Position numbers and translations under genes: made by a program | Assembly (NCBI GenBank): GCA_021778935.1 | Contig: JAJYBQ010000005.1 | Coordinates: 1 to 35,853, forward strand | Direction of reading: 5' to 3' | From: Pseudomonadota bacterium | Lineage (GTDB): Bacteria; Pseudomonadota; Gammaproteobacteria; Burkholderiales; Burkholderiaceae | DNA length: 35,853 bases | In this document: positions 10,259 to 20,585 of the stretch, one piece after another | How the letters are laid out: the number at the start of each line of letters is the position of its first letter | How positions within the stretch are numbered: the stretch's first letter is position 1 | Notes under the pieces: model-generated | The model's input: the letters and a program-made list of their open reading frames with translations, nothing else | The model's database searches: none | Told to the model about the DNA's origin: nothing

Positions 10259-13200
10259 CGTGCGCGTCGCCAGCGCTGTGCCAGGCGCTCGAAGGTCAGG
10301 TAGATCACGGGCGTCGTGTACAGCGTCAGAATCTGGCTGACCAGGAGTCCTCCCACGATGGTCAGGCCCAGAGGGTGGCGGAGTTCGGAGCCGACGCCGG
10401 TACCGAGCATGAGGGGCAGGGCGCCGAACAGGGCCGCCATGGTGGTCATCATGATCGGACGAAACCGTCGCACGCAAGCTTCCAGGATCGCCTCGGACGG
10501 ACTCATGCCGGACTTGCGCTGTGATTCGAGCGCGAAATCGATCATCAGAATGGCGTTCTTCTTGACGATCCCGATCAGCAGGATGATGCCGATCACGGCA
10601 ATGATGTCGAGATCAGACCCCGCAACGCGCAGGGCGAGCAAGGCGCCGATCGCCGCGGACGGCAAGGTCGAAAGAATGGTGACCGGGTGTATGAAGCTCT
10701 CGTAGAGAACTCCGAGGACGATATACATCGTGACCACCGCGGCGACGACTAGCAGGCGTTCCGAGCCCAGTGCGTTGCGGAATGCCTGCGCTGCGCCCTG
10801 GAACTGCGCGTGGATGCTGGGCGGCATCGCCAGACTGCGCCGGGCGCGCTCGATGGCGCCGATGGCCCGGTCCAGCGATACCCCGGGACGGAGGTTGAAC
10901 GACACATCGGCCGCCGGAAACTGGCCCAGATGCATCATCACGAGCGGCGTGGTACGTTGAACGAGGCGGGCGATGGCCGATATCGGGATCGGTTGGCCGG
11001 TCGCGCTCGGAACATACAGCCGGTCGAGAATGGCAGGGCCGCCGCTGCCGTCGCGCTGCGGCGGGTCGGCGTCGAGTACCACCCGGTATTGGTTCGACTG
11101 GGTGTAGATCGTCGAGACAAGTCTCTGTGCGAACGCGTCGTACAGGGCATTGTCGACGGCCGACAAGGTCACTCCCACGCGCGAGGCCGAATCCCGGTCC
11201 ACCTGGACGTAGGCCATGGCGCCGTGATCTGCGCTGTCGTCGCTGACGTCTTCGAACTCGGGTAGTGCGCGCAGTCGCTCCAGGAGCTTCGGAACCCAGT
11301 GCCGCAACTGCCTTTCATGGGGGGCATCGAGGGAAAATTGATATTGCCCGCGCGTGATTCGATCCTCGAGGGTCAGATCCTGGATCGGTTGCAGGGTTGC
11401 GCGGATTCCGGAAACCCGCGCGGCGCGCCCTCGCAGGCGCGTCAGAACCGTTGCGATGTCATCACGGGTGCCGCGGGCCTTGAGGTTGATCAGGATGCGG
11501 CCGCTGGAGAGCGTCTGGTTGATGCCGTCGATGCCGATCAGCGACGATGCGGAGGCGACGGCCGGGTCGGCAAGCAGGGCAGCGGCAATGGCGCGTTGCC
11601 GGTCCTTCATCGCGGCAAAGGAGATGGACTGCGGCGCGACGGTGATGACCTGGATCGCTCCGGTGTCCTGGGTTGGCAGCAACCCCTTGGGCGCGGACGC
11701 GGCGAGCGCGAAGGCCAGCAACAGGCTGCCTCCGGCCACCGCCAGCGTCATTCCCTGATGCGCCAGAACCCGCATCAATGTCCTTTGGTATGCCCCGAGG
11801 AGTCGATCGAACGCCCTGACGAAGGCGCGCTGGAGCGCCGTGCCCTCGCCGGGATCCGCCCGCCGCAGCAGGCGCGCGCTCATCATCGGCGTCAGCGTGA
11901 GCGAAACGGCGGCGGAAATCAGGATTGCCACCGCGAGCGTGACCGCGAATTCCCGGAAAAGACGCCCGATGACGTCGCGCATGAAAAGCAGGGGAATCAG
12001 CACGGCGATCAGCGATACCGTAAGCGAAATGATGGTGAAGCCGATCTGGCGGGAGCCTTTGAGTGCCGCTTGCGTCGGGTCGTCGCCTTCCTCGATATGT
12101 CGGGCGATGTTCTCGATCATCACGATCGCGTCGTCGACCACGAAGCCCGTCGCGATGGTCAACGCCATCAGCGTCAGGTTGTTGATGCCGAATCCTGCGA
12201 GATACATGACCGAGAACGTACCAACGATCGAAAGCGGTACCGCGACGGCCGGAATGATGGTCGCGGATACGCTGCGAAGGAACAGGAAAATCGCCAGGAC
12301 TACCAGTGCTACCGCAAGGACGAGTTCGATCTGCACGTCACGCACCGAAGCGCGAATGGTGATGGTGCGGTCGGTGAGCGGGATGATCCGGACCGATCCG
12401 GGAAGCGACGCGCGCAACGGAGGGAGCATTGCCCGGATGCGGTCCGCGACCTCGATGACGTTGGCGCCCGGCTGGCGTTGAACGTCGAGCACGATCGCCG
12501 GTGTGTCGTTCGCCCACGCTGCAAGACGGACGTCTTCGGCGCCATCGGTGACGCCGGCGACATCGGAAAGGCGTATCGCGGCACCGTTGCGATAGGCGAT
12601 CACCATGCTGCGGTAATCGCCCGCGGAACGCAACTGATCGTTGGTCGAGATCGTCGACGAGTGCAAGGGGCCGTCGAATCCGCCTTTGGCGAGGTTGACG
12701 TTTTGCGTCGCGATGGCGGTCCGTACGTCTTCGAGTGAAAGACCGGATGCCGCCAGCGCGCGCGGGTCGACGCGGACGCGAACGGCAGGCTTTCCGCCGC
12801 CGCCGATGGTCACCAGCCCGACTCCGGCGACCTGGGAGATCTTTTGCGCCACGCGGGTGTCGGCAAGATCTTCCAGCCTCGGAATCGGGAGGACGGTGGA
12901 GGTGACCGCCAGCGCGATCACCGGCGGATCGGCGGGGTTCACTTTGCTATAGGTCGGCGGCGCCGGCAGATCCGTGGGCAGGAACGTATCGGCGGCATTG
13001 ATCGCAGCCTGTACCTCCTGTTCGGCGGTGTCCAGAGGAATGTGCAGGTCGAATCGCAGTGTGACGGTCGACGATCCTGTCGAACTGGTCGACCACATCT
13101 GGGACAGCCCCGGCATCTGTCCGAACTGACGTTCGAGCGGCGCGGTGATCGACGAAGAAACCACCGTCGGATCGGCGCCCGGATACCGCGTTTGCACCTG

Positions 13201-13335
13201 GATCGTCGGGTAGTCGATCTGCGGCAGCGCAGATCTCGGCAGGAGTCGGTAGGCCAACAGCCCCACCAGAATCAACGCCAGCATCAGCAGCGACGTCGCG
13301 ACGGGGCGCAATATGAAGATGCGCGACGGGTTCAC
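10255..13335 (-). CDS. mdtB: RND multidrug efflux permease, MdtB-like
   Basis: This is the first of the tandem RND permeases, 1026 residues, the standard family length. It starts with a GTG and [18 protein letters not shown], the usual N-terminal TM1 of MdtB. Asp401 and Asp402 ([14 protein letters not shown]) form the proton-relay pair in TM4. The large periplasmic porter loops and the duplicated 6+6 TM organisation are evident, and it ends with the [16 protein letters not shown] block typical of the last transmembrane segment. It lies 8 bp after the adaptor gene and overlaps the MdtC-like gene by 4 bp, so the subunits are probably made in fixed ratio. Substrates cannot be read from the sequence; MdtABC-type pumps are known for bile salts, novobiocin and metal-related phenotypes in enterics. 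Confidence 0.95.
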   Translation of the reverse strand: MNPSRIFILRPVATSLLMLALILVGLLAYRLLPRSALPQIDYPTIQVQTRYPGADPTVVSSSITAPLERQFGQMPGLSQMWSTSSTGSSTVTLRFDLHIPLDTAEQEVQAAINAADTFLPTDLPAPPTYSKVNPADPPVIALAVTSTVLPIPRLEDLADTRVAQKISQVAGVGLVTIGGGGKPAVRVRVDPRALAASGLSLEDVRTAIATQNVNLAKGGFDGPLHSSTISTNDQLRSAGDYRSMVIAYRNGAAIRLSDVAGVTDGAEDVRLAAWANDTPAIVLDVQRQPGANVIEVADRIRAMLPPLRASLPGSVRIIPLTDRTITIRASVRDVQIELVLAVALVVLAIFLFLRSVSATIIPAVAVPLSIVGTFSVMYLAGFGINNLTLMALTIATGFVVDDAIVMIENIARHIEEGDDPTQAALKGSRQIGFTIISLTVSLIAVLIPLLFMRDVIGRLFREFAVTLAVAILISAAVSLTLTPMMSARLLRRADPGEGTALQRAFVRAFDRLLGAYQRTLMRVLAHQGMTLAVAGGSLLLAFALAASAPKGLLPTQDTGAIQVITVAPQSISFAAMKDRQRAIAAALLADPAVASASSLIGIDGINQTLSSGRILINLKARGTRDDIATVLTRLRGRAARVSGIRATLQPIQDLTLEDRITRGQYQFSLDAPHERQLRHWVPKLLERLRALPEFEDVSDDSADHGAMAYVQVDRDSASRVGVTLSAVDNALYDAFAQRLVSTIYTQSNQYRVVLDADPPQRDGSGGPAILDRLYVPSATGQPIPISAIARLVQRTTPLVMMHLGQFPAADVSFNLRPGVSLDRAIGAIERARRSLAMPPSIHAQFQGAAQAFRNALGSERLLVVAAVVTMYIVLGVLYESFIHPVTILSTLPSAAIGALLALRVAGSDLDIIAVIGIILLIGIVKKNAILMIDFALESQRKSGMSPSEAILEACVRRFRPIMMTTMAALFGALPLMLGTGVGSELRHPLGLTIVGGLLVSQILTLYTTPVIYLTFERLAQRWRRAR

Positions 13336-13343
13336 GTTGGGCT

Positions 13344-14546
13344 CTATTTGTTGATGATTTCGACTTTGGCGCCGCTTCGCAGCCTGTCGATTCCCTCGAC
13401 GACCACTCTGTCGCCGAGCGTCAGGCCATTCCGGACCTGGATCCAGTCGCCGTCGGTGATCCCGAATCTCGGCGTGCGGATTGCGACTCTGCCATCCGGG
13501 AGGACCTGGTAAACATAGGATCCGGGCGCGCCGTGTTGTACGGCAGCGGTGGGGATGCTCGGTGCATTGCGGACCGTTTCGATCTCGAGGCGGACGCTGA
13601 CGAACTGGCCGGGAAACAAGGTCTGGTTGCGGTTGGCGAACGCAGCCTTGAGCTTGATTGTCCCGGTTGTCGGGTCGATCTGACTGTCCGTCGCGGTGAG
13701 TATGCCTCGTGCGAGCAGCAACTTGCCGTCGCGGCCGTACGCATCGACGTTCACCGACCGCCTGGCGCGCATCCGTTGCAATACGACCGAGAGATCATCC
13801 TGCGGAACCGCGAAGATGACGTCGATCGGGTCGATCTCGGTGAGCACGACGATGCCGGTCGTGTCGCTCGCATGCACGATGTTTCCGGGGTCGACCAGGC
13901 GTAGCCCGACACGGCCGCTGATCGGCGCCGTGATGCGCGCGTAGCCGAGATTGAGCTGGGCGATCCGGATCTGGGCCCGGTCGGCGCGCACCGTGCCGTC
14001 GAGCTGACGAACCAAGGCCTTCTGGGTGTCGAACTGCTGCCTCGGGATCGAATCCTCCGCTACCAGGCGGCGGTAGCGTGTCAGGTCGAGCCGCGCTTCC
14101 TGTAACTGGGCGTCGTCCCGTTCGAGTTGGGCTTGGGCATTGGCCAGCGCGGCCGCAAAGGGGCGGGGATCGACTTGTGCGAGGAGATCTCCGGCATGCA
14201 CGCGTTGCCCTTCCCGGAAGGGGGTGTCGAGGAGGTTGCCATCGACGAGCGTGTGCACGATGACGGTTCGGCGCGCTGTCACGGTGCCGAGTGCGCTCAA
14301 TGTCCGTTGCAAAGTCCGCGGAAGCACGGGCTGAACGGATACGGCAATGGGGTGCCGCGATCTCGCCGTCCCGGCAGCATGGGCGGCGGGGGTCGCCGTC
14401 GACGCGCCCGGCGATCCGGAGCACGCCGATACCACGGCGATGCCGGAGATGCTTGCGAGCGCAATTCGCCATGGATGAAATGCGTGCCGGCGCCGGTGCG
14501 CGAGACGCATCGTCATTGCTCGCAGGCGGTCATCGAGTGTCGTCAT
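13344..14546 (-). CDS. mdtA: RND efflux periplasmic adaptor lipoprotein, MdtA-like
   Basis: This membrane-fusion protein (HlyD/AcrA family, 400 residues) bridges the permeases and the outer-membrane duct. The N-terminus is a lipoprotein signal ending VVSAC with Cys42, so it is probably tethered to the inner membrane; starting at ATG 14516 or 14510 would shorten the long n-region. Family segments are the biotinyl-lipoyl half [22 protein letters not shown], the coiled-coil hairpin [25 protein letters not shown], the returning lipoyl half [19 protein letters not shown], and the beta-barrel/MP domain [18 protein letters not shown]. It is first in the four-gene operon and divergent from the glycosyltransferase operon. 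I see no adjacent regulator gene, so control is not apparent. Confidence 0.94.
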   Translation of the reverse strand: MTTLDDRLRAMTMRLAHRRRHAFHPWRIALASISGIAVVSACSGSPGASTATPAAHAAGTARSRHPIAVSVQPVLPRTLQRTLSALGTVTARRTVIVHTLVDGNLLDTPFREGQRVHAGDLLAQVDPRPFAAALANAQAQLERDDAQLQEARLDLTRYRRLVAEDSIPRQQFDTQKALVRQLDGTVRADRAQIRIAQLNLGYARITAPISGRVGLRLVDPGNIVHASDTTGIVVLTEIDPIDVIFAVPQDDLSVVLQRMRARRSVNVDAYGRDGKLLLARGILTATDSQIDPTTGTIKLKAAFANRNQTLFPGQFVSVRLEIETVRNAPSIPTAAVQHGAPGSYVYQVLPDGRVAIRTPRFGITDGDWIQVRNGLTLGDRVVVEGIDRLRSGAKVEIINK

Positions 14547-14649
14547 TAGAGTCTTGCAGAATCTGAGTAATGATGAATAAAAAAAATAAATGAGTTATTT
14601 CGTGAGGGTCGTCCGTGGATGGTTTGTGCATTGCGTTCCTTCCGGCGAA

Positions 14650-14667
14650 GTACCGTCGTTACGGTAC
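14650..14667. promoter_or_regulatory. Inverted repeat, possible operator
   Basis: A 7-bp perfect dyad, GTACCGT and ACGGTAC, surrounds a 4-base centre (CGTT). It sits in the middle of the divergent region, about 100 bp upstream of the adaptor gene and 240 bp upstream of the glycosyltransferase. The position suits a regulator-binding site, but no regulator is encoded nearby. Confidence 0.3.
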
Positions 14668-14798
14668 CCTGGTTCACCACTATGTAGCACCGAAAGATGA
14701 CTATTTACCAAGCAATGTAACGGCATTGTCATGAAGTGATCCTACGCTGCCCCGCTTCCCGATTTGCATGGGAAAGGCCTGTCAGTTGCGGAGCGTAG

Positions 14799-14816
14799 CG
14801 CAATTTCTACATTGCG
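14799..14816. promoter_or_regulatory. Inverted repeat upstream of glycosyltransferase operon
   Basis: Arms CGCAAT (14799-14804) and ATTGCG (14811-14816) are separated by 6 bp, about 75 bp before the first glycosyltransferase start. The geometry suits a dimeric regulator or a short leader hairpin. This is a visual observation only. Confidence 0.3.
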
Positions 14817-14891
14817 TGGGAATAATATCCAGTTAACAATTCTTCCGTAATGTGATGGCGGTGAGTGCAAATCTACGGGGAATCCCTTGCT

Positions 14892-16193
14892 ATGACAGAC
14901 GATGTCTTGGATGGCATGGACGTTCGGGCGGTGCGGCCGCACGGAATGTCTGAAGCGGTGCGGCCGGGAAAGGTGTCGGTCGTCCTGTACTCGCACGACA
15001 CCTTTGGTTTGGGGCACCTGCGTCGCAACCTGGCGATTGCGGCTGAGATGCTCCGCCGGCGGGACCGGTTTGCGGTAACCCTGCTTACCGGCTCCCCGGT
15101 GATCGGAATATGGCGTCTGCCACCGGGTTTGCAGGTGCAGCCCCTGCCGCCGGTCGTGAAGGTGGGGGTCGAATCCTATGCGCCCCGGGATGGGGTCGGC
15201 CATTTCGGGATGGTGAAGGGATATCGCGAGGCGCTGATTCTCAAGCAGGTGATGACCCTCAGGCCGGATGTCCTGCTGGTCGATCATGCGCCTGCCGGTA
15301 TGAATGGAGAGCTGCTCTCGACCCTTTCCCTGATCCGGCGCGAGATGCCCGCAACCCGGACGGTTCTTGGTCTGCGCGACATCCTGGATAGCCCCGAGGC
15401 GGTCCGGTCGATCTGGGAAAGCCAAGGGACGCACGCGCTGATCGAAGAGGCGTACGACGACGTGTTCGTATACGGCAGCCGGTCGTTGTTCGATATCGCG
15501 GGAGCCTACGGGCTTTCGTCGGAAGTCGCGAAGCGGGTGCGGTACTGCGGTCACGTCGTCGAGCGCGAGTGCGACGAAATCGGGGAATCCACCGAAGCGG
15601 ATTTCCGCCGTCCCTGCTGGTCGGTAGAGCGGGCGGCGGGGCGTCCTGTTGCGCTCGTGACGGTGGGCGGCGGCGGCGACGGCCGCTTCCTGGTTCAGGC
15701 TTATCTGGAATCGCTTCATCGTGGCCACGCGGCCGGTGCGTATTCGGTCATCGTCCTCGGGCCGTTGATGGACCGTGCGGAAAAGGCATCGCTGATCGCG
15801 ATGGCGAGGGGGCGTTCCGACGTCGAATTCGTCGATGTCGTCGTCGGATTGCAATGGTGCGTCCGCGCCGCTGATCTGGTCATCTCCATGGCGGGGTACA
15901 ACACCTGTGCGGAGATCGTGGCCAATCGGAAGAAGGCCGTTCTGGTTCCTCGCGCCGCGCCGCGCGCGGAGCAGCGTATGCGCGCACGACTGCTCGCCGA
16001 CATGGGGCTCGCGGTCTGCGTGGAGCCCTCGGCCGGAGATCTGGCCGGTGAGCTTGGCGACGCCGTTGATGCCGCCCTGGCTGCGCCGCCGGCTCCCGAA
16101 GCGCTCTGGCGGAACCTGCCCATCGACGGCGCCGTGCATGTCGCCGATCAGGTCCTCGCCGTCGCCGCCCAAGCCGATGGGAGGGCGATGTGA
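14892..16193 (+). CDS. MurG-like/COG4671-type predicted glycosyltransferase
   Basis: This 433-residue protein has a GT-B fold signature of the MurG-like predicted-glycosyltransferase group. Near the N-terminus is VVLYSHDTFGLGHLRRNLAIA, the pattern of COG4671 proteins (glycine-histidine loop followed by LRR). A C-terminal nucleotide-sugar half follows, with ALVTVGGGGDGR and later VISMAGYNTCAEIVANRKKAVLVPRAAPRAEQ, which resembles the MurG donor-binding region (aGyNt...E). I chose the ATG at 14892 because GGGGAA lies ten bases upstream; a GTG at 14865 would add nine residues. There is no signal peptide, so it acts at the cytoplasmic face. It is first in the coupled operon and its stop overlaps the next start (TGATG). 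The donor and acceptor are unknown. Confidence 0.8.
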   Translation: MTDDVLDGMDVRAVRPHGMSEAVRPGKVSVVLYSHDTFGLGHLRRNLAIAAEMLRRRDRFAVTLLTGSPVIGIWRLPPGLQVQPLPPVVKVGVESYAPRDGVGHFGMVKGYREALILKQVMTLRPDVLLVDHAPAGMNGELLSTLSLIRREMPATRTVLGLRDILDSPEAVRSIWESQGTHALIEEAYDDVFVYGSRSLFDIAGAYGLSSEVAKRVRYCGHVVERECDEIGESTEADFRRPCWSVERAAGRPVALVTVGGGGDGRFLVQAYLESLHRGHAAGAYSVIVLGPLMDRAEKASLIAMARGRSDVEFVDVVVGLQWCVRAADLVISMAGYNTCAEIVANRKKAVLVPRAAPRAEQRMRARLLADMGLAVCVEPSAGDLAGELGDAVDAALAAPPAPEALWRNLPIDGAVHVADQVLAVAAQADGRAM

Positions 16194-17515
16194 TGCAAGC
16201 TGATTTCGGTTCGGTCGCATATGTGTTGAAACGCTATCCGCGTCTTTCGGAAACGTTCATCATCAACGAAATTCGCGCGATGGAGCGGCTCGGTGCGCGC
16301 ATGCAGCTTTTCTCGCTGCTCGTTCCGGAGCCGCCGCCGCACCACCCCATGGTCTCGGAGGTGCAGGCGCCGGTGCGGTTCCTCCCGCCCGGCGCGGTAC
16401 GCAAGCCGGTTGCGGTGGTGCGGGCGCACTTGTCCGCGATGGGCGCCCACCCGGTTCGATACCTGCAGGCGACCGGACGGGCGTTGTATTGGTCGGTGGC
16501 GGCGCGCGCGCCCTGGGCCGTCGGGAAGCAGTTTGTCCGCGCGGGGTTCGTTGCGGCCGAGTGTCGACGTACCGGGGTTCGGCACATCCATGCCCATTTC
16601 GCCAATGCGCCGTCGGCGGTGGCCCACCTGGCGAGCATCATGACCGGAATTCCGTTCAGTCTGACCGCGCATGCGAAGGACATCTATCTCACGCCGCGGC
16701 GTGTGATCCGGTGGCGCATGCGCGCGGCGACGTTCGTTGCGACGTGCACCGGGTACAACGCCCAGTATCTGCGCGAACACCTCGCCGCGGATTGCCCGGA
16801 AAAAGTCCGGTTGGTATATCACGGCATCGATCAGGGTGCATTTTTCCCGGACGGGAATTCGGTCGCACCGGCATCGGTCGATCCGCGCCCGCTGGTCTTG
16901 GCGGTTGGACGGCTGGTTCCCAAGAAGGGGCACGACGATCTGATCTCGGCATGTGCGCGGCTTCGGGATGCGGGATGCGTGTTCCGCTGCCGCATCGTCG
17001 GTGCCGGTCCGGAGCGCAATGCGCTTCAGGCGCTGATCGACGCCCACGGGCTCCAGAGCGTGGTCGAACTCGCAGGATCGATGACCCACGAGGCTCTCGC
17101 AGTCCTGTATCGCGAGGCCAGGGTCTTTGCGTTGTCTCCGCGCATTACCAGCAACGGTGACCGCGACGGCATTCCAAACGTCATCGTCGAGGCCATGGCG
17201 AGTGGGCTCCCCGTCGTCTCGACGCAAATTTCCGGCATTCCGGAAATCGTGCGCGATCGCGCAACGGGCCTGCTCGTTCCTCCGGGAGATCCGGCGGCGT
17301 TGGCGACGGCGATCGGCGAGTTGATCGCGGACGATGTGCTCGCGCGGCGTTTGGCAGCGGGCGCGCGTGCCTTGGTGGCTTCCGATTTCGACCTTTGGTC
17401 GAACACGCGGCAGTTGCATACCCTCATGGGCTGCGGTTCCGACGGGGCGGGTGGGCACGCGCCGTCGGAGGCCATCACCGGGGTGTGCGCCTGCGGAAGT
17501 GGTTCCATCGAATGA
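16193..17515 (+). CDS. GT4 family glycosyltransferase, WcaL/AmsK-like
   Basis: This is a 440-residue GT-B glycosyltransferase. The N-terminal VAYVLKRYPRLSETFIINEI motif is characteristic of the colanic-acid WcaL/AmsK/CpsK-like group, and HIHAHFANAPSAVAHLAS follows. The C-terminal GT1-type domain shows LVLAVGRLVPKKGHDDLI, FRCRIVGAGPERNALQALI, and the EX7E-type segment NVIVEAMASGLPVVSTQISGIPEIV. Such enzymes transfer hexoses or uronic acids onto lipid-linked oligosaccharides at the inner membrane. A GTG three bases upstream is possible but the ATG at 16193 gives the TGATG junction with the previous gene. The downstream start overlaps this stop by ATGA. The specificity is not readable. Confidence 0.88.
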   Translation: MQADFGSVAYVLKRYPRLSETFIINEIRAMERLGARMQLFSLLVPEPPPHHPMVSEVQAPVRFLPPGAVRKPVAVVRAHLSAMGAHPVRYLQATGRALYWSVAARAPWAVGKQFVRAGFVAAECRRTGVRHIHAHFANAPSAVAHLASIMTGIPFSLTAHAKDIYLTPRRVIRWRMRAATFVATCTGYNAQYLREHLAADCPEKVRLVYHGIDQGAFFPDGNSVAPASVDPRPLVLAVGRLVPKKGHDDLISACARLRDAGCVFRCRIVGAGPERNALQALIDAHGLQSVVELAGSMTHEALAVLYREARVFALSPRITSNGDRDGIPNVIVEAMASGLPVVSTQISGIPEIVRDRATGLLVPPGDPAALATAIGELIADDVLARRLAAGARALVASDFDLWSNTRQLHTLMGCGSDGAGGHAPSEAITGVCACGSGSIE

Positions 17516-18759
17516 AAATCCTCTATCTCAATGCGGATTCCGGAATTCCGGTTCTGGGAGACAAAGGCGCGTCGGTGCATGTGCGGGAGTTTGCCGCGGC
17601 CGCGACCGCCCTCGGGCACGAGGTCGTGCTGGCGTGTGCGGCGCTTGGCGAAGGCAACCCCCCGCCGCCGACCCGCATCCTGCATCTGGAAATGCCGAAC
17701 GAGCCGGGGGTGTTGGCGGCAGTGGCCCGGGATCTCGGCGTTCCCGCGTCCGAGCTGGAATCGGTGGAGATGCGGCGGGAGATCCGGCGGATCGCCTACG
17801 ACGCAACGCTCGGCGAGCGGATGACGTCGGAGTTGTCCCGCATCGGGTTCCGGCCGGATGTCGTCTATGAGCGCCACAGCCTGTTGTGCAGGGCCGGGGC
17901 GGACGTCGCGTCGCATTACGGCGTCGCGCGCATTCTGGAGGTGAACGCACCGCTGGTGGACGAGCAGGCGCGCTACCGGGGCCTGCGATTGGTTGACCAG
18001 GCGATGGCAATGCAGGCGATGTCCTATCGCGGTGCGCAGATCGTCGTGGCGGTTTCGGATGCGGTGGCGTCGCATGTGCGTCAGGTCGTCGGGGATGCCG
18101 TGCGCGTCGAGGTGATTCCCAACGGCGTCGACACCGAACGTTTCGGATACGGTGGCGAAGGCGATGCGCTTCGCCGTGCGTTTGGGTTGGGAGACGGTAC
18201 GGTGATCGGGTTTATCGGCAGCTTCAAGCCGTGGCATGGTGTGGACCTGTTGATCCGCGCCTTCGAACGGATCGCCGCGCGTCATCCCGATGCCCGCCTG
18301 GTGGCGGTTGGTGACGGTCCGGACTGGGAGGCGGCGCGGGATCGGGTCGCGGCGTCGGCGTGCCGGGGGCAGGTGTTGCTGCCGGGCCGGGTTCCCCATG
18401 CGCAGATCCCGGACTGGCTGGCGGCGATGGACGTGACGGTTGCACCCTATGCGCCCCAGGATGACTTCTACTTCTCGCCATTGAAGATCATCGAATCGCT
18501 GGCGGCCGGTCGCCCGGTGGTGGCGCCGCGTCTGGGGCAGATTGCCGAGATCGTGCAGGACGGCGAAACCGGGGTGTTATATGAGCCTGGCAGCGTCGAG
18601 GGGTGCGCCCGGGCGATCGGGGAACTGCTTGCGCAGCCGCAACGCCGACATCGGATGGCGGACAACGCGCGGGCGTTCGCCGGCGAACGCAGCTGGAAGC
18701 GCGTGGTCGAGACGGTTCTCGGATTCGATCAAGGATCGTCGACCGGGTTGCAGGCATGA
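17512..18759 (+). CDS. GT4 family glycosyltransferase
   Basis: This is a second GT4 enzyme of 415 residues. It begins MKILYLNADSGIPVLGDKGA, with an extended glycine-rich acceptor-side loop, then SVHVREFAAAATALGHEV. The donor half shows VIPNGVDTERFGYG, VIGFIGSFKPWHGVDLLIRAF, LVAVGDGPDWEAARD and FYFSPLKIIESLAAGRPVVAP, where the Glu of IIESLAAG fits the catalytic EX7E position. The ATG overlaps the previous stop by ATGA; an upstream open extension to 17395 is an artefact inside the preceding gene. It also overlaps the ABC transporter start by ATGA. Together with its neighbours it probably extends a lipid-linked sugar chain; the linkage formed is unknown. Confidence 0.88.
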   Translation: MKILYLNADSGIPVLGDKGASVHVREFAAAATALGHEVVLACAALGEGNPPPPTRILHLEMPNEPGVLAAVARDLGVPASELESVEMRREIRRIAYDATLGERMTSELSRIGFRPDVVYERHSLLCRAGADVASHYGVARILEVNAPLVDEQARYRGLRLVDQAMAMQAMSYRGAQIVVAVSDAVASHVRQVVGDAVRVEVIPNGVDTERFGYGGEGDALRRAFGLGDGTVIGFIGSFKPWHGVDLLIRAFERIAARHPDARLVAVGDGPDWEAARDRVAASACRGQVLLPGRVPHAQIPDWLAAMDVTVAPYAPQDDFYFSPLKIIESLAAGRPVVAPRLGQIAEIVQDGETGVLYEPGSVEGCARAIGELLAQPQRRHRMADNARAFAGERSWKRVVETVLGFDQGSSTGLQA

Positions 18760-20585
18760 ATGCGCATGGTGTGAACCCACCGCCGGGTGGGCACGCATGG
18801 CTCTGGCGGTACCTCGCAAGGGAACGCGGCAAGTTCATCGCCGGTTGCGTGATGACGGTGCTGCGCTCCGTGGTCTTGTTACTCACGCCATGGCCTCTGA
18901 AGTTCATCTTCGACAGCGTACTGTTGCAGCATCCGTTGCCCCACCGGCTTGCGGAACTGCTCCCGTCTGCGACCGGGCGCGGCGTGTTGCTTGATGTCCT
19001 GGTGCTCGCGATGATCGCATTGGGTGCCGTCGAGGCCCTCTTGGTGTACGGCGGCAATCGGCTGCTGCTCAACGCCGGCAATCGGGTGGTGATGCGGGTG
19101 CGTGCCGACCTGTTCGCGCATCTGCAGCGGATGGACCTGGGCTTCCATCGCAAGACGCAGGGCGGCGAACTCATGACGCGGATCGGCGCCGATGTGCGCC
19201 AGTTGCAGGACCTGATTGCCGCGATCGGGATCGACGTCGTGCCGCACACGCTTTCCATTCTCGGGATGGCGGCGGTAATGATGTGGGTCAACTGGCGATT
19301 CGCGCTGTTTGCCGTTGCGGTTGCTCCGGTGCTCTTTTTCGTCGCGCGTCACTACGCCGCGCGCTTGCGGCACGCGCTGCGGGACGTCCGGCATCAGGAG
19401 GGAACGCTCTGGGGCGAGGTCCAGGAGGTCTTCGGAGCGTTGCACGTCGTCCAGGCATTCGCGCGCGAGGCGCACGAGGACCGCCGCTTTGCTAAGCTTG
19501 CCGATGCCGGGCTTGCGGCAAGCGAGCGGGCCAACGAGGCGCAAGCGCAGTTCGGGCCGGCCATCGGCTTGGTGCTCGCGGTGACGACCGGGGCGGTTGC
19601 CTGGTACGGCGCCGGCAGCGTCATGAAGGGAGCGTTGACGGTGGGGGAGCTGCTGGTTTTCATGGCGTACGTCAATCGCATGGCGACCCCGGCGCGCCAG
19701 TTGGCCAAGACGGGCCGGGTGTTCGGGCGGGCGATCGTCGCGCTCGAGCGAATCGACGAGTGCTGGCGGGAGCGATCGGCGATCGCCGAGCTGCCGGATG
19801 CGGTGCTGCCGGACCATTGCCACGGCAGGGTTGAGCTCCGCCAGGTCGGTTTCGGATATCTCCCCGGCGAGACGGTACTGCACGATGTTTCCTTTACCCT
19901 CGAACCGGGAAGGATGGTGGCGCTGGTGGGAGAAACCGGATCCGGGAAGAGCACGATCGCCGGGCTGGTATCGCGCTTCCACGACCCGCAGTCGGGTTGC
20001 GTGCGTCTGGACGGGATCGACCTTCGCACGCTGCGACTCGATTTCGTGCGCAGGAATGTCGCGACGGTGCATCAGGATCCCGTGCTTTTCCGCGCAAGCA
20101 TTTGGGAGAACATCGCATACGGTGACCCGTCGGCGGGGCGCGCGGAAGCGATCGAGGCGGCGCGGAGGGTCGGGGTGGCGTCCGTGTTCGAGCGGCTTCC
20201 CCTGGGGTTCGACACGGTCGTGGGGGAGCGCGGTGGCACGCTCTCGGGCGGTCAGCGGCAATGCGTCGCAATTGCGCGGGCGATGCTCGCAGGCGCGCCG
20301 GTCGTGCTTCTCGATGAACCCAGCAGCAGTCTGGACCCGACGACCGAGTGCGGCGTCATGGCTGCCTTGCGGCAGCTTGCGAGAGGCCGTTCCGCGCTGG
20401 TCATCGCCCACCGTCTGGAAACCGTCGTCGGGGCCGACCTGATCCTGGTGCTGGAACGCGGGTGCATCGTCGAGCGCGGCACCCATGAGGAACTGATCGC
20501 GCGACGCGGCGCCTATGGCCGCCTGTGGCATGCCCCACGGCGCGATCACGAGACGATGGCGATTGCCGGGATGGCGTTGTCGTGA
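18756..20585 (+). CDS. MsbA-like ABC exporter (fused TMD-NBD half transporter)
   Basis: This is a 609-residue type IV ABC exporter, one transmembrane domain (about residues 25-325) fused to one nucleotide-binding domain, working as a homodimer. The NBD has Walker A LVGETGSGKSTIAGL (about 388-402), Q-loop ATVHQDPVLFRASIWENIAYG, signature LSGGQRQCVAIARAML (about 495), Walker B VVLLDEPSSSLDP (about 515-527) and H-loop LVIAHRLE. The ATG at 18756 overlaps the preceding stop; the open frame before it was rejected because it lies in the upstream gene. MsbA-like proteins flip lipid-linked glycans or glycolipids. Lying between glycosyltransferases and nucleotide-sugar enzymes, it most plausibly moves the product of this operon. 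Peptide or drug export is the alternative. Confidence 0.9.
   Translation: MNAHGVNPPPGGHAWLWRYLARERGKFIAGCVMTVLRSVVLLLTPWPLKFIFDSVLLQHPLPHRLAELLPSATGRGVLLDVLVLAMIALGAVEALLVYGGNRLLLNAGNRVVMRVRADLFAHLQRMDLGFHRKTQGGELMTRIGADVRQLQDLIAAIGIDVVPHTLSILGMAAVMMWVNWRFALFAVAVAPVLFFVARHYAARLRHALRDVRHQEGTLWGEVQEVFGALHVVQAFAREAHEDRRFAKLADAGLAASERANEAQAQFGPAIGLVLAVTTGAVAWYGAGSVMKGALTVGELLVFMAYVNRMATPARQLAKTGRVFGRAIVALERIDECWRERSAIAELPDAVLPDHCHGRVELRQVGFGYLPGETVLHDVSFTLEPGRMVALVGETGSGKSTIAGLVSRFHDPQSGCVRLDGIDLRTLRLDFVRRNVATVHQDPVLFRASIWENIAYGDPSAGRAEAIEAARRVGVASVFERLPLGFDTVVGERGGTLSGGQRQCVAIARAMLAGAPVVLLDEPSSSLDPTTECGVMAALRQLARGRSALVIAHRLETVVGADLILVLERGCIVERGTHEELIARRGAYGRLWHAPRRDHETMAIAGMALS

Larger units (their letters stand above)
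14547..14891. promoter_or_regulatory. Divergent intergenic region between efflux and glycoconjugate operons
   Basis: This 345-bp gap is markedly more AT-rich than its surroundings, notably the A-rich tract at about 14573-14592, and holds the promoters of both divergent operons. Two dyads are visible and listed separately. A plausible ribosome site for the first glycosyltransferase is GGGGAA at 14877-14882. I see no open frame with coding character; the frames crossing it are shadows. No sigma-70 promoter is good enough to place. Confidence 0.5.

Noticed and set aside
8402..10303. Open frame of over 600 codons on the plus strand
   Set aside because: It is antisense to the MdtC-like permease and its translation has low-complexity Asp/Arg/Gly composition with no membrane or domain pattern.
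10259..10477. N-terminal extension of the MdtC-like permease
   Set aside because: Residues before [17 protein letters not shown] are low-complexity and lie inside the MdtB-like gene; the ATGA overlap defines the start.
11299..12738. 479-codon open frame on the plus strand
   Set aside because: It is antisense to the MdtB-like permease and lacks any domain-like pattern.
14742..16220. 492-codon open frame on the minus strand
   Set aside because: It is antisense to the first glycosyltransferase and covers its promoter region; the plus-strand protein has recognisable GT motifs and a ribosome site.
18756..20585. Assignment as the housekeeping MsbA of lipid A
   Set aside because: The motifs fit any MsbA-like exporter, and the gene is embedded in a glycosyltransferase/nucleotide-sugar operon, not next to lpxK; I left the symbol empty.
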